Shown in pieces: positions 32,486-42,074 of a stretch of DNA of 64,000 nucleotides. Both the position numbers and the translations under genes were made by a program. Origin of the DNA: an uncultured bacterium (GTDB lineage Bacteria; Actinomycetota; Coriobacteriia; Coriobacteriales; Coriobacteriaceae); contig CAJMQJ010000001.1 of NCBI GenBank assembly GCA_905215525.1, positions 124,001-188,000 on the forward strand. Reading direction: 5' to 3'. Below the pieces are notes generated by a model, which did not search any database, had not been told where the DNA came from, and saw nothing but the letters and a program-made list of their open reading frames with translations. The first letter of the stretch is position 1, and each line of letters begins with the position of its first letter.

Positions 32486-33424
32486 ATGACAGACATCGTC
32501 CATGTCGAAAACCTCGTCAAGCGCTACGACGACCTTATTGCGCTCGACCACTTTAATCTGAGCATCGCCCCCGGCGAGATCTTTGGCCTGCTCGGCCCCA
32601 ATGGCTCGGGCAAGACCACGTCCATCAACTGCATTTTGCAGCTGCTTTCCTACGACAAAGGCACCATCGAGCTGTTCGGCGAGCCCATGACGCCCATGCG
32701 TTACGACCTCAAGCGCCGCATCGGCGTGGTGCCGCAGCAGGTGGCGGTGTTCGACGAGCTCACCGTGCGCGAGAACATCGACTATTTCTGTAGCCTCTAC
32801 GTCAACGACCGCAAGCGCCGCCGTGCGCTCGTGGACGAGGCGATCGACTTCGTCGGTCTGGGCGACTTTACCAAGTTCCGCCCCGGCAAGCTCTCGGGCG
32901 GCCTGGCGCGCCGCCTCAACATTGCCTGCGGCATCGCGCACAAGCCCGAGCTCATCTTTTTTGACGAGCCCACGGTGGCGGTCGACCCACAGAGCCGCAA
33001 CGCCATCCTGGAGGGCATCTGCCGCCTGCGCGACGAGGACGCCACGGTGGTGTATACCAGCCATTACATGGAGGAAGTCGAGCAGATCTGCAGCCGCATC
33101 ATGATCATGGACGGCGGCCGCGTGCTGACGCAGGGTACCAACGACGAGCTCAAACGCATGATTCAGATGGGCGAGCGCGTGACCGTCGAGGTCGGCGCCG
33201 TCGAGACCGCTACGGTCGAGCGCCTGCGCGCCCTCGAGCACGTGCTTTCGGTCGAGCTGTCCGGCGGTGAGCTCGTCTGCACCTGCGAAGCGAGTCCGCA
33301 CAATCTGGTCGACATCCTCGACACGCTGCGCGCCGCCGACGTGGCGCTCGGCCGCGTGTGGAGCGAGCCGCCGACCCTCAACGACGTGTTCCTCGAGATC
33401 ACCGGCCGCGAGCTGCGCGACTAG
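32486..33424 (+). CDS. ABC-2 exporter ATP-binding protein
   Basis: A 312-residue ATPase. The Walker A motif GLLGPNGSGKTTSINC, Q-loop GVVPQQ, signature LSGGLARRLN, Walker B ELIFFDEPTVAVDP and H-loop VVYTSHYMEEVEQ are all present. The C-terminal 80 residues are the usual DrrA/CcmA-type extension. The signature has GGLA in place of GGMK/GGQ, a tolerated variant. It begins a three-gene operon with two permeases and is divergent from the two-component system. Confidence 0.94.
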   Translation: MTDIVHVENLVKRYDDLIALDHFNLSIAPGEIFGLLGPNGSGKTTSINCILQLLSYDKGTIELFGEPMTPMRYDLKRRIGVVPQQVAVFDELTVRENIDYFCSLYVNDRKRRRALVDEAIDFVGLGDFTKFRPGKLSGGLARRLNIACGIAHKPELIFFDEPTVAVDPQSRNAILEGICRLRDEDATVVYTSHYMEEVEQICSRIMIMDGGRVLTQGTNDELKRMIQMGERVTVEVGAVETATVERLRALEHVLSVELSGGELVCTCEASPHNLVDILDTLRAADVALGRVWSEPPTLNDVFLEITGRELRD

Positions 33425-33433
33425 GGGGCAGCC

Positions 33434-34621
33434 ATGTTCAACACCATCATCACTACGGTCAAGACGCTGCTGCGCCGGCCGAGCACGTGGGTCTGGGGTG
33501 CTCTCTTTCCCATTGCGCTTTCCACGATGTTCATGTTTATGTTTGCTAACCTCAGCTCCGACGGCAAGATCGACCCGGTGCCGGTTGCCGTCGTGGCGGA
33601 CGAGGCTTGGGACGCTTCGACCTTTAAGGGCGTGGCGACGTCGCTTGCCAAGGAAGGTGACGATCATCTGCTCGAGATCCACGAGCTCGACGACGCAGCC
33701 GCCGCGAACCGTGCGCTTAAGGCCGGCGAGGTCGCGGGCATCTATACGGTCGACGACGCGGGCACGCCCAAGCTCACGCTGCTTTCGAGCTATGACAGCT
33801 CGTGCGCCTCGTCGGTGCTCACCGACCGCAGCATTCTGGAGACGGTGGCAAGCTCGTATACGCAAAATGCCGAGCTCATGTCCCAGATTGCCCAGGACAA
33901 CCCGGCGGCGCTCGCCGACCCGGAGGCGGTTGCGCGCGCCCTATCGCTCGAGGGTGGCACCCGCCGCGTAAGCCTGACACGCACCACGCCCGACGGCACG
34001 GTCATCTACTATTACGCGCTTTTTGGCCTGGTCGCGATGATGTCTGCCGAGTTTGCCGCCTTGAGTGTCGTCGATCTGCAGCCCAATCTGTCGGGCCTTG
34101 GCGCGCGCCGCTGCGTGGGCGGCCTTTCCAAGACGGCGTCGCTGGCCGGCATTTTTGTCGGCTCGTGGCTGGTCTCCTTCGCCTCGATGACGATCGCGAT
34201 CGGCTACGTGCGCCTGGTCGTGGGCGTCGACTTTGGCGGGCGCGAGGGACTGTGTTTGGTGGGCGGCGCCGCTTCCGCGCTTGCCGCCACGGGCTTGGGA
34301 CTCTTTGTGGGCACGCTTCCCGTTAAGGGCGGCAAGGCGTCCAAGTCCGGCATCCTCACGGGCTTTGCCACCACGTGCGCCCTGTTCGCCGGCCTCTACG
34401 GCGAGCCGGCGATGGCGCTTGCCGACGACGTCGCCCGCGCCTGCCCGGCCGAGTGCTGGCTCAACCCCGTCAAGCTCATCTGCGACATGTTCAACCGCCT
34501 GTATTTCTTTGAGGACCTGGGCCCCTTTGCCGTTCGCGCCGGCGCGCTCGTCCTGATGGCCCTGGTGTTTGTCGCCGCCGCTACGCTGATCTTTGGAAGG
34601 AGCCGCTATGAGCACCTTTAA
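33434..34621 (+). CDS. ABC-2 type permease (first of two)
   Basis: A 395-residue membrane protein: one N-terminal membrane segment (VWGALFPIALSTMFMFMF), a large extracytoplasmic region of about 150 residues, then five or six C-terminal segments starting at IYYYALFGLVAMMSAEF. This is the ABC2_membrane_3 (YhaP/NatB-like) layout. It starts nine bases after the ATPase gene and overlaps the next permease gene by 14 bases. With its partner it probably forms a heterodimeric export pore; the substrate is unknown (drug, lantibiotic or lipid are typical). Confidence 0.88.
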   Translation: MFNTIITTVKTLLRRPSTWVWGALFPIALSTMFMFMFANLSSDGKIDPVPVAVVADEAWDASTFKGVATSLAKEGDDHLLEIHELDDAAAANRALKAGEVAGIYTVDDAGTPKLTLLSSYDSSCASSVLTDRSILETVASSYTQNAELMSQIAQDNPAALADPEAVARALSLEGGTRRVSLTRTTPDGTVIYYYALFGLVAMMSAEFAALSVVDLQPNLSGLGARRCVGGLSKTASLAGIFVGSWLVSFASMTIAIGYVRLVVGVDFGGREGLCLVGGAASALAATGLGLFVGTLPVKGGKASKSGILTGFATTCALFAGLYGEPAMALADDVARACPAECWLNPVKLICDMFNRLYFFEDLGPFAVRAGALVLMALVFVAAATLIFGRSRYEHL

Positions 34622-35813
34622 GACCGCGCTTCGCATGGCGCTGGCGCACCCGTTCTACCTGCTCATCTATACGGTGTTCATCTCGCTCATGGGCGTATTC
34701 ATCGCGGCTTCGGTGAGCTGGAACTCGTCGCAGCTTACCGAGTACAAGCCCTACGACACCAACGTGATCGTGGTCGACCGCGACAATAGCGACCTTTCGC
34801 GGGCGCTTACCAAGCACCTGGGCTCACGCTTTGACCTGGTCACGGGCGTCGGCGACGACACATACGACCTTGCCGACGCGCTCTCCAAGAGCAACAGCGC
34901 CAAGGGCAGTGCCGATTGCGTGTTCTTTATCCCGGAGGGGTTTGAGGACGATCTTGTTGCAGCCGCCCGTGCGGGGGAGGCCCTGCCCAAGCTCGACGTG
35001 ACCTATGGTTCCGGCACCATGGCGGCGGCGCTTTCGTCCGCCGAGGCCTCGCGCTGGATCTCGCTCGCGGGCGCTGCGGCGGCGCTTGAACCCGCTGCCT
35101 CCAACGGTGACGTCGCAAGGGCCGCCGAGCACGCGGCCGCAAAGCGCGCGGAGGTCCAGATCGAGCAGGTCAAGGTCGACTCGACTGCTGCTACCACGCT
35201 CGAGTCGTACTTCAACTTTGGCGCGTACGCGATCATCTCGTCGGTCATCGTGTCGGTGGGACTGGTGTTTTCGGGCATGAACGAGCCCGAGCGCGTGCGC
35301 CGCATGGATGCCAGCCCGGTCTCTGAGCGCCAGCGTTCGCTCGCTGTGTTCGCGGCCGCCGCCGTGCTCACCGTCTGCATCTGGCTCGTGTCGAGTATGA
35401 TGGGCGTCGTGGGCTTTGCCAGCGCGGTTGCCGAGGTCGGCGTGGGTCGCGTGTGCCTGGCGCTGGCGGCAACGTTTGCCCTGGCGTGCACGCCGCTGGC
35501 CGTTGGCTTTACGCTGTCGAGCCTGGGCGCTCGCGAGGAGTTGCTCAACGGTGTGGGCAACTTGCTCGGCTTGCTCATGACGTTTTTGGGCGGCGCCTGG
35601 ATGCCATTGTCGCTGATGGGTCCGGCCGTGCAGACGGCGGCGCACTTTGTGCCGACGTATTGGGTGAACGATGCGATCGGCAAGGCGCTTGCCTCGGACC
35701 TGACGTCTGCTGTGTTGGGCGACATCGCCTGCGACCTGGGCGTCACGGTGCTCTTTGCCGCGGCCATCGCCGCCGTAGGCCTAGCCCTCGCCTACAACAA
35801 ATCCCGCGCCTAA
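34608..35813 (+). CDS. ABC-2 type permease (second of two)
   Basis: A 401-residue protein with the same layout as the preceding permease: an N-terminal segment (YLLIYTVFISLMGVFIAASV), a long outer loop with YKPYDTNVIVVDRDNSDLS, and six C-terminal segments, ending in AAIAAVGLALAYNKSRA. ATG 34608 has GGAAGGAG upstream and overlaps the first permease gene by 14 bases. Loss of either permease would be expected to break the exporter. Confidence 0.88.
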   Translation: MSTFKTALRMALAHPFYLLIYTVFISLMGVFIAASVSWNSSQLTEYKPYDTNVIVVDRDNSDLSRALTKHLGSRFDLVTGVGDDTYDLADALSKSNSAKGSADCVFFIPEGFEDDLVAAARAGEALPKLDVTYGSGTMAAALSSAEASRWISLAGAAAALEPAASNGDVARAAEHAAAKRAEVQIEQVKVDSTAATTLESYFNFGAYAIISSVIVSVGLVFSGMNEPERVRRMDASPVSERQRSLAVFAAAAVLTVCIWLVSSMMGVVGFASAVAEVGVGRVCLALAATFALACTPLAVGFTLSSLGAREELLNGVGNLLGLLMTFLGGAWMPLSLMGPAVQTAAHFVPTYWVNDAIGKALASDLTSAVLGDIACDLGVTVLFAAAIAAVGLALAYNKSRA

Positions 35814-35868
35814 CCACAACCCGTCACTTGGGGACGTTCCTTTCCTGCTGGCACTTGGGGACAGTCCC

Positions 35869-35934
35869 GGCACTCATTGGGGACAGACTTAAATGAGTGG
35901 TTTCAGTCATATAAGTCTGTCCCCAATGAGTGCC
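35869..35934. repeat. Family 3 inverted repeat (GTCTGTCCCC type), copy 1
   Basis: The 23-base arms 35869-35891 and 35912-35934 are perfect complements (core AAGTCTGTCCCCAATGAGTG). Shorter pieces (CTTGGGGACGTTCC, CTTGGGGACAGTCCC) precede it from 35826. It sits between two ABC operons and may end the first. Confidence 0.8.
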
Positions 35935-36037
35935 CAATGACTGGTTTGGAAAAAATTGCGCCTGTCGCTTAAAAATAGTTCGCCTGGGTTTACTATTACC
36001 CTAGAAAAGTAGCAGAAGGCTAACAACGGGGGATAGC

Positions 36038-36751
36038 ATGTCGACAAAGCAAGCCTATGTCCAGGTCAGCGGGCTCAGGAAACACTACGGCGACGGTGAT
36101 GCGCGCCTGACGGTACTCGATGGCATCGACACGTCCATCAACCGCGGCGAGATCTGCGTCATGCTGGGGCCCTCGGGCTCGGGCAAGTCGACCTTTCTCA
36201 ACCTGATCGGCGGCCTGGAGGACGCCGACGGTGGCTCCATCATGGTGGACGGCTGCGCCCCCACGGTGCTCAAACCTACCGATCTGGGCGAGTATCGCCG
36301 CCGTGAGCTGGGTTTTGTCTTCCAGTTCTACAACCTGGTGCCCGATCTCACCATCAAGGAGAACATCGAGGTCACGGCGCACCTGTCCAAAAACCCGCTC
36401 AATGTCGACGACCTGCTGCGTTCGCTGGGCCTCTACGAGCACCGCAACAAGTTCCCGCGCCAGGTCTCGGGCGGCCAACAGCAGCGTTGCGCCATCGGCC
36501 GCGCACTCGTCAAAAACCCGGGCCTGCTGCTGTGCGACGAGCCCACCGGCGCGCTTGACTACAAGACATCCAAGGAAATCTTGCAGCTCATGGAGGATGT
36601 TAACCGCACCTACGGCTGCACCATCATCATCGTCACCCACAACGCCGCCATCGCCCGCATGGCCAACCGCGTGCTGCGCCTGCGCGACGGCCGCATCGTC
36701 GAGGATGGGCTCAACGAGTCGCCCGTTGCGGCCGCCGAGCTCGATTGGTAG
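36038..36751 (+). CDS. MacB/LolD-type ABC ATPase
   Basis: A 237-residue ATPase. Walker A is MLGPSGSGKSTFLNLIGGLE, the Q-loop is FVFQFYNLVPDLT, the signature QVSGGQQQRCAIGRAL, Walker B LLLCDEPTGALD and the H-loop IIIVTHNAAIA. LDYKTSKEILQLM is typical of the FtsX-partner subfamily that powers mechanotransmission transporters. The permease gene starts nine bases after its stop. Confidence 0.95.
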   Translation: MSTKQAYVQVSGLRKHYGDGDARLTVLDGIDTSINRGEICVMLGPSGSGKSTFLNLIGGLEDADGGSIMVDGCAPTVLKPTDLGEYRRRELGFVFQFYNLVPDLTIKENIEVTAHLSKNPLNVDDLLRSLGLYEHRNKFPRQVSGGQQQRCAIGRALVKNPGLLLCDEPTGALDYKTSKEILQLMEDVNRTYGCTIIIVTHNAAIARMANRVLRLRDGRIVEDGLNESPVAAAELDW

Positions 36752-36759
36752 GCGATGCC

Positions 36760-39426
36760 ATGACACCTCTCGCAAAGCGACTCCCGCGCGAGCTGCGCCG
36801 CAATATCGGCAAGTACCTGGGCATCTTTTTGCTTATGTGCGGGAGCATCGCTCTCACCTCGGGCTTTTTGCTCGCGGCGCATTCCATCGGTTGCCTTATC
36901 GACGACATGCGCGATGCGTACACGATTGAGGACGGCCGCGTGACCACCTCCTTCGAGGCTACCGACGACCAGCTCAAGGCAGCCGAGGATGCAGCCGACG
37001 ACGTCGGCGGCGTCACGCTCTACAAGAATTTCTCCATCGACGCCATCATCAAAAAGACCGCCGGCGACGACGGCACCAAGCGCACGTTGCGCACCTATGC
37101 GCACCGCACCAAGGTCGATATCGCGTCCTACTGCGAAGGCAAGCAGCCCAAGACGGACGATGAGGTGGCTATCGACCGAGTTTTTGCCACCAACAACGAC
37201 CTTGTCGTGGGCGATAAGGTTGAGCTTGAGGGCCGCACCTACACCATCTGCGGCATCATGACCCAGCCCGATAGCCAGGCGCTGTTCCTCAACAATTCGG
37301 ACTTTACGGTGAACACCATCACCTATGGTGTGGCCGAGGTCACCGACGCCGGCTTTGCCGCGCTCGAGGATGCCGGTGGTGCACCTGCCTACACCTACTC
37401 CTTTGCTTTTACCGATCGCGACCTCCCCACCGCGGATCGCATCGATGCGGAGCAGGATATGGTCGAGGCGCTGACCGATGCCGATGCGCGCGTGGACGAT
37501 CTGATCGACGCCGATTCCAACCAGGGTATTGGCTACGCGCGCGACGACGTAGACGGCGACTCCATGATGTGGATGACGCTGCTCAACATTATCATCGTGA
37601 TCATGGCGTTCGTCTTTGTGGTCCTTACCGACGCCACCATCGAGGAGGAGAGCGCCATCATTGGCACGCTGCTCGCCAGCGGCTATCGCCGCCGCGAGAT
37701 CGTGCTGCACTACCTGGCACTTCCCGCCATCGTGGGCGTGGTCGCGGCGCTTTTGGGCACCGCGCTCGGCGTCGCGTTCTTTACCGAGCCCATGCGCGGC
37801 CTCTATTACGGTTCGTACAGCCTGCCTCCCTTCCAGGTGTACTGGAGCTGGGAGATTTTTGTGAAGTGCGCCGTGGTTCCCGCTGCCGCGCTCATCCTCA
37901 TCACGCTGGTGGGCCTGCTTCGCAAGATGGGCAAGACGCCGTTGCAGTTCCTTCGTCACGAGGCGAGCGGCAAATCGGGCACCAAGCGCGGCCTGCAGCT
38001 GCCGGAGCGCATGGGCTTTGTCTCGCGCTTTCGCCTGCGCATCTTCCTGCGCAACCTGGGCAACTTCGCCACGCTCTTCGTGGGCATTGCGTTTGCCTCG
38101 CTGCTGCTGCTCTTTGGCCTGGCGATCCTGCCCACGATGACGCACTATGCGGACAACCTGGAGACAAGCCTGGTCGCCGAGCACCAGTACACGCTCAAGG
38201 CTCCGCTAGAGCTTGAGGGTACTGCCGAGGAGCGCGGGCAGTGGGCGGCGCTCGAGCGCTTGCAGTCGATTGACGGCGCGCTGCTCTCCGCCGCCCAGGA
38301 TGCCGATGACGAGCTTGACGACGCGGCCGATGCGGCGCAGACGGCAGCCGATGCCGCGACCGCATCTCCGTCTGCCGAGAGCCTGGCCGCGGCGCAGGAC
38401 GCGCTCGCCAAGGTCCAGGACAAGAAAGATGCGCTTTATGCGCGCCTCGATGACCTTGCCGATGCCCTCGGCTGCGACCGCGATGAGGCCATCGACCTGA
38501 TCGACAAGGCCTCTAAGATCGACACCGACAACGACGACATTCACCCGATCAACACGACCGACAACGGCGCGGGCGCAATCGCGCAGGCCGAGAAATATGC
38601 CGTTTACCAGCTGCAATACGACCGCGGCGAGGGAAACGGCACAGAGGCCATCTCTGTCTACGGCATTTCATCTCATTCGCGCTATTGGAAAGACCTCAAC
38701 GTCGGCGACGGGCGCGTCGTCTTTGGCGGCGGTCTGCTCGATAAGTTTGGCTGGAGCGAGGGCCAGAAGGTCGAGCTTCGCGACAAGTACGAGGCTCGGG
38801 ATTATTCTCTTGAGTACGCGGGTAAGGACTGCATCTGGGGTTCAAAGTCGGACATGAATATCTATATGAGCATCGATGACTTTAACGAGCTGTTCGGCAA
38901 CGACGCCGCCTACTTTAACGGCTATGTGAGCGACGAGAAGCTCGACCTCGATGCTCGTTACTTTGCCGGTGACACCACGCCCGACGACATGCGCGCCGTG
39001 GGTGACCAGTTCATCGGCATGATGAGCAAAATGATCGGCATGATGGTCGGGCTCGCGGTGTTTATCTTCCTGCTGTTTATGTACCTGCTGACCAAGGCGG
39101 TGATCGACCACAGCGCCCGTTCGATCAGCTACATGAAAGTCTTTGGCTATCGCGATAGCGAGATCTCGCATCTGTACATCCGCTCGATCACGCTGTGCGT
39201 GGCGGCGTCGCTCGTGCTGAGCCTGCCGGTCATTATTGGCTCGCTCACGGCCATCTTCCGCTCGATGCTGCTCGCCTACAACGGCAATATCGAGATCTAC
39301 GTGCCCGCTTGGTCCATGGCGGCATGCGTGGGCATCGGCTTTGCGACCTACCTGGTCGTGGCGTTGCTGCACACGCGCTCCATCAAGCGCGTCAGCCTGG
39401 CCGAAGCCCTCAAAGTCCAAGAGTAG
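36760..39426 (+). CDS. FtsX-like ABC permease with large extracytoplasmic coiled-coil domain
   Basis: An 888-residue protein of the double-FtsX type. There is an N-terminal membrane segment (IGKYLGIFLLMCGSIALTSG), an outer domain, and a first FtsX block (LLNIIIVIMAFVFVVLTDAT...). A second outer domain follows, with an Ala/Asp-rich coiled coil (DADDELDDAADAAQTAAD) and YSLEYAGKDCIWGS. The second FtsX block includes VFIFLLFMYLLTKAVID and ends at the C terminus. This is larger than MacB (about 650) and closer to BceB-like or YtrF-like lipoprotein/peptide exporters. ATG 36760 is preferred as the first with a plausible site. Confidence 0.88.
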   Translation: MTPLAKRLPRELRRNIGKYLGIFLLMCGSIALTSGFLLAAHSIGCLIDDMRDAYTIEDGRVTTSFEATDDQLKAAEDAADDVGGVTLYKNFSIDAIIKKTAGDDGTKRTLRTYAHRTKVDIASYCEGKQPKTDDEVAIDRVFATNNDLVVGDKVELEGRTYTICGIMTQPDSQALFLNNSDFTVNTITYGVAEVTDAGFAALEDAGGAPAYTYSFAFTDRDLPTADRIDAEQDMVEALTDADARVDDLIDADSNQGIGYARDDVDGDSMMWMTLLNIIIVIMAFVFVVLTDATIEEESAIIGTLLASGYRRREIVLHYLALPAIVGVVAALLGTALGVAFFTEPMRGLYYGSYSLPPFQVYWSWEIFVKCAVVPAAALILITLVGLLRKMGKTPLQFLRHEASGKSGTKRGLQLPERMGFVSRFRLRIFLRNLGNFATLFVGIAFASLLLLFGLAILPTMTHYADNLETSLVAEHQYTLKAPLELEGTAEERGQWAALERLQSIDGALLSAAQDADDELDDAADAAQTAADAATASPSAESLAAAQDALAKVQDKKDALYARLDDLADALGCDRDEAIDLIDKASKIDTDNDDIHPINTTDNGAGAIAQAEKYAVYQLQYDRGEGNGTEAISVYGISSHSRYWKDLNVGDGRVVFGGGLLDKFGWSEGQKVELRDKYEARDYSLEYAGKDCIWGSKSDMNIYMSIDDFNELFGNDAAYFNGYVSDEKLDLDARYFAGDTTPDDMRAVGDQFIGMMSKMIGMMVGLAVFIFLLFMYLLTKAVIDHSARSISYMKVFGYRDSEISHLYIRSITLCVAASLVLSLPVIIGSLTAIFRSMLLAYNGNIEIYVPAWSMAACVGIGFATYLVVALLHTRSIKRVSLAEALKVQE

Positions 39427-39509
39427 TCATCGGGGACGTTCTTAAGCGACTAGTTATCGGGGACGGTCTTTGCCGATTGGCCGGCTCGCTGGCCTGGACT
39501 GTCCCTGGC

Positions 39510-39542
39510 GGCACTCATTTAAGTCTGTCCCCAATGAGTGCC
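39510..39542. repeat. Family 3 inverted repeat, copy 2
   Basis: GGCACTCATT (39510-39519) and AATGAGTGCC (39533-39542) enclose TAAGTCTGTCCCC. Related fragments TCGGGGACG occur at 39430-39470. The copy follows an ABC permease gene, as the first copy does. Confidence 0.75.
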
Positions 39543-39634
39543 TAGCGACTCGGCGTTGCGCTTGACTTCAACCCCACTTCAACGGGTACCATCCTCTATG
39601 TCTGTAACGCCATATAGACCGAGGGGATAGATCT

Positions 39635-40840
39635 ATGACCGCAACCGCACCCGCAGCACCGGCAAAGGTGTACTTCACCAACCTGCGCACGCATGCTCGC
39701 GAGAGCCAGCTCGACAAACTCAAACGCCTCATTCGCCGCGCCGGCATTGAGCAGATCGACTTCGAGAACAAGTTCGTCGCTATCAAGATTCACTTTGGCG
39801 AGCTGGGCAATCTGAGCTTTTTGCGCCCAAACTACGCCCGCGCCGTCGCAGACGTCGTGAAGGAGCTGGGCGGCAAACCCTTCCTCACCGACTGCAACAC
39901 GCTCTATGTGGGCAGCCGCAAAAACGCGCTCGAGCACATCGACACCGCCTACCAGAACGGCTTTACCCCGTATGCCACGGGTTGCCAGATCATCATCGCC
40001 GACGGCCTCAAGGGCACCGACGAGGCGCTCGTTCCGGTCGAGGGCGGCGAGTACGTGCGCGAGGCAAAGATCGGCCAGGCACTCATGGACGCCGACATCG
40101 TGATTAGCCTCACCCACTTTAAGGGCCATGAGCAGGCCGGCTTTGGCGGCGCCATGAAGAACCTGGGTATGGGCGGCGGTAGCCGTGCCGGCAAGATGGA
40201 GCAGCACGCCGCTGGCAAGCCGAGCGTCGATACCACCAACTGCGTTGGCTGCCGTGCCTGCGAGAAGATATGCGCGCACAGCGCCATCACGTTTGACGGT
40301 ACGCGTGAGCGCGAGCTTGCCAACGGCAGCACTCGCACGGTTCATGTGGCTGCCATCGACCACGATCGCTGCGTGGGCTGCGGCCGCTGTATCGGCGTGT
40401 GCAACCAGGACGCCATCAAGCCCGGCTATGACGCCGCGGCCGACGTGCTCAACTGTAAGATCGCCGAGTACACCAAGGCCGTTGTCGACGGCCGCCCGAG
40501 CTTCCATATCTCGCTTGCCATGGACATTAGCCCCAACTGTGACTGCCACGCCGAGAACGACACGCCCATCGTCAACGACATTGGCATGTTTGCGAGCTTC
40601 GACCCGGTCGCCATCGATCAAGCCTGCGCCGACGCCGTCCTAGCATCCGAGCCGTTGCCCAACACCGTGCTCACCGACAGCGCGGCCAAAATGGAGCACG
40701 ACCACGAGCATCTGGAGGGCGAGCAGGCCAAGGACCCCTTCTGCATCACACATCCCGACACCGACTGGCGCTCCTGCATCGCACACGCCGAGAAGATCGG
40801 CCTGGGCACGAGCAAGTATGAGCTCATCGAGGTCAAATAG
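39635..40840 (+). CDS. DUF362 iron-sulfur protein
   Basis: A 401-residue cytoplasmic protein. DUF362 occupies residues about 8-180 (KIHFGELGNLSFLRPNYARA, GKPFLTDCNTLY, ISLTHFKGHEQAGFGGAMKN). Two [4Fe-4S] ferredoxin motifs follow, CVGCRACEKICAHSAI and CVGCGRCIGVCNQDAI. The C-terminal part (MDISPNCDCHAENDTP, ASFDPVAIDQAC) also fits the family. Its biochemical role is not established; members occur in anaerobes and are thought to handle redox or metal chemistry. Single-gene transcript with its own terminator. Confidence 0.9.
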   Translation: MTATAPAAPAKVYFTNLRTHARESQLDKLKRLIRRAGIEQIDFENKFVAIKIHFGELGNLSFLRPNYARAVADVVKELGGKPFLTDCNTLYVGSRKNALEHIDTAYQNGFTPYATGCQIIIADGLKGTDEALVPVEGGEYVREAKIGQALMDADIVISLTHFKGHEQAGFGGAMKNLGMGGGSRAGKMEQHAAGKPSVDTTNCVGCRACEKICAHSAITFDGTRERELANGSTRTVHVAAIDHDRCVGCGRCIGVCNQDAIKPGYDAAADVLNCKIAEYTKAVVDGRPSFHISLAMDISPNCDCHAENDTPIVNDIGMFASFDPVAIDQACADAVLASEPLPNTVLTDSAAKMEHDHEHLEGEQAKDPFCITHPDTDWRSCIAHAEKIGLGTSKYELIEVK

Positions 40841-40890
40841 CGCCTAGCTATTGAACATATCAAGTGCCTTTGTGGCGTAAGTCGAGCAAA

Positions 40891-40925
40891 AGCCGCCCGC
40901 GAGCACAGCGCTCGCGGGCGGCTTT
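40891..40925 (+). terminator. Rho-independent terminator
   Basis: A perfect 14-base stem AGCCGCCCGCGAGC (40891-40904) / 40910-40923 with a five-base loop and TTT beyond. It lies 50 bases after the DUF362 gene. Confidence 0.85.
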
Positions 40926-40926
40926 C

Positions 40927-41050
40927 CGGAAGTATGCGGCAAATTTCGAGACCGCCGAGCACACGACGTTTTTTGGCAACAAAACCCCTGATAAATTGTT
41001 GATAAAACTGCGGTCTGGTCGGCAGTTCCAGATTTTGCCGCATACTTCCG
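40927..41050. repeat. Palindromic element, family 4 (GGAAGTATGCGGCAAA)
   Basis: The 17-base arms CGGAAGTATGCGGCAAA (40927-40943) and 41034-41050 are perfect complements around a 90-base loop. It sits between convergent genes. Only one copy is seen in this window. Confidence 0.8.
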
Positions 41051-41091
41051 AAAATAGGGGGTCAGATAAAGCCCCGGACGTTGCTTTTTGC

Positions 41092-42057
41092 CTAAAAATT
41101 CTTTCCGAGGAAGTCGTCGACCGTGTTCCAGTAGAGCTCGGGATCGACCTGCGCGCTCTTGGCGTGCGTGGCGCCATGGATGGTGAGCTTTTGCTTGATC
41201 TTGCTGGCGCACGCGTCGTAGTTTTGGTCGAGCATACTGTACGGCACAAAGGTATCTTGATCGCCATGGATAAAGAGCATGGGGACCGTCGCGTGTTTAA
41301 GCTGCTCCACGCTGCTCGCCGTATGAAAGTCGTAGCCCGCGCGCACCCTGCACACCAGGTTCGCCACATCGAGCAAGGGGAAGCTGGGCAGGCCGAACAC
41401 GTCCTTGAGCTGTAGGGAAAACTCGTCCCAAACACTCGTATAGCCACAGTCCTCGATAATGCATTTCACGTTTGCGGGCAGAGATTCCCCCGCGACGTTC
41501 ATAGCGGTTGCCGCACCCATCGACTCACCAAAGACCAGGATGCGTGCCTCGGGGTCAGCCTGAACGATTTGCTCGATCCATGCGACGATGTCGAGGCGCT
41601 CGGGCCAGCCCATGCCGATATAGTCGCCGCCGGAGCGCTCGTGGGCGCGGGCGGCGGGTGCGAGTACGTTCATGCCGCGGTCGTGGAAGCGCTTGACGTA
41701 TCGGGCCATACCGATGGGCTCATCGGTGTATCCGTGTAGGCAGACAGCGTAATCGTGGGTGTTCTCCGAGGCGGCGAAATACCAAGCGGCGAGCTCGGTT
41801 CCGTCATCTGCGGTGAGGCTGCTGCTCTTGCGGTTTTCCTTAAACCATGCCCGCGCCTCGGTGTCCTCGGCATCCGGCTGCTCACCTTCTTTGTCGTTCT
41901 TGCTATCCTGCATCATCTTCATGGTGTACGGCGCTTGGGGGTTCAGGGCAAAGTCAAACAAAAAGTTGCCGGCAAATCCAAGCAGCGCGACGACGAGCAC
42001 CAACGCAACAACGCCGGCTATCTTGAGCTTCCGATGGGGGTGTGCGCTTTGAGGCAT
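41092..42057 (-). CDS. Membrane-anchored alpha/beta hydrolase
   Basis: A 321-residue protein. Residues about 10-35 form an N-terminal signal anchor (KIAGVVALVLVVALLGFAGN), placing the enzyme outside the membrane. The hydrolase motifs are HGYTDEP (oxyanion), the nucleophile elbow GESMGAATAM (Ser at about 177), the acid Asp in FIHGDQDTFVPY and the His near ATHAKSA. It resembles the YqkD/BEM46 family, of unclear substrate. The gene is divergent from trhA, and two palindromes in the shared region suggest regulation. Confidence 0.88.
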   Translation of the reverse strand: MPQSAHPHRKLKIAGVVALVLVVALLGFAGNFLFDFALNPQAPYTMKMMQDSKNDKEGEQPDAEDTEARAWFKENRKSSSLTADDGTELAAWYFAASENTHDYAVCLHGYTDEPIGMARYVKRFHDRGMNVLAPAARAHERSGGDYIGMGWPERLDIVAWIEQIVQADPEARILVFGESMGAATAMNVAGESLPANVKCIIEDCGYTSVWDEFSLQLKDVFGLPSFPLLDVANLVCRVRAGYDFHTASSVEQLKHATVPMLFIHGDQDTFVPYSMLDQNYDACASKIKQKLTIHGATHAKSAQVDPELYWNTVDDFLGKNF

Positions 42058-42074
42058 TTACGGTTCTCCTTATA

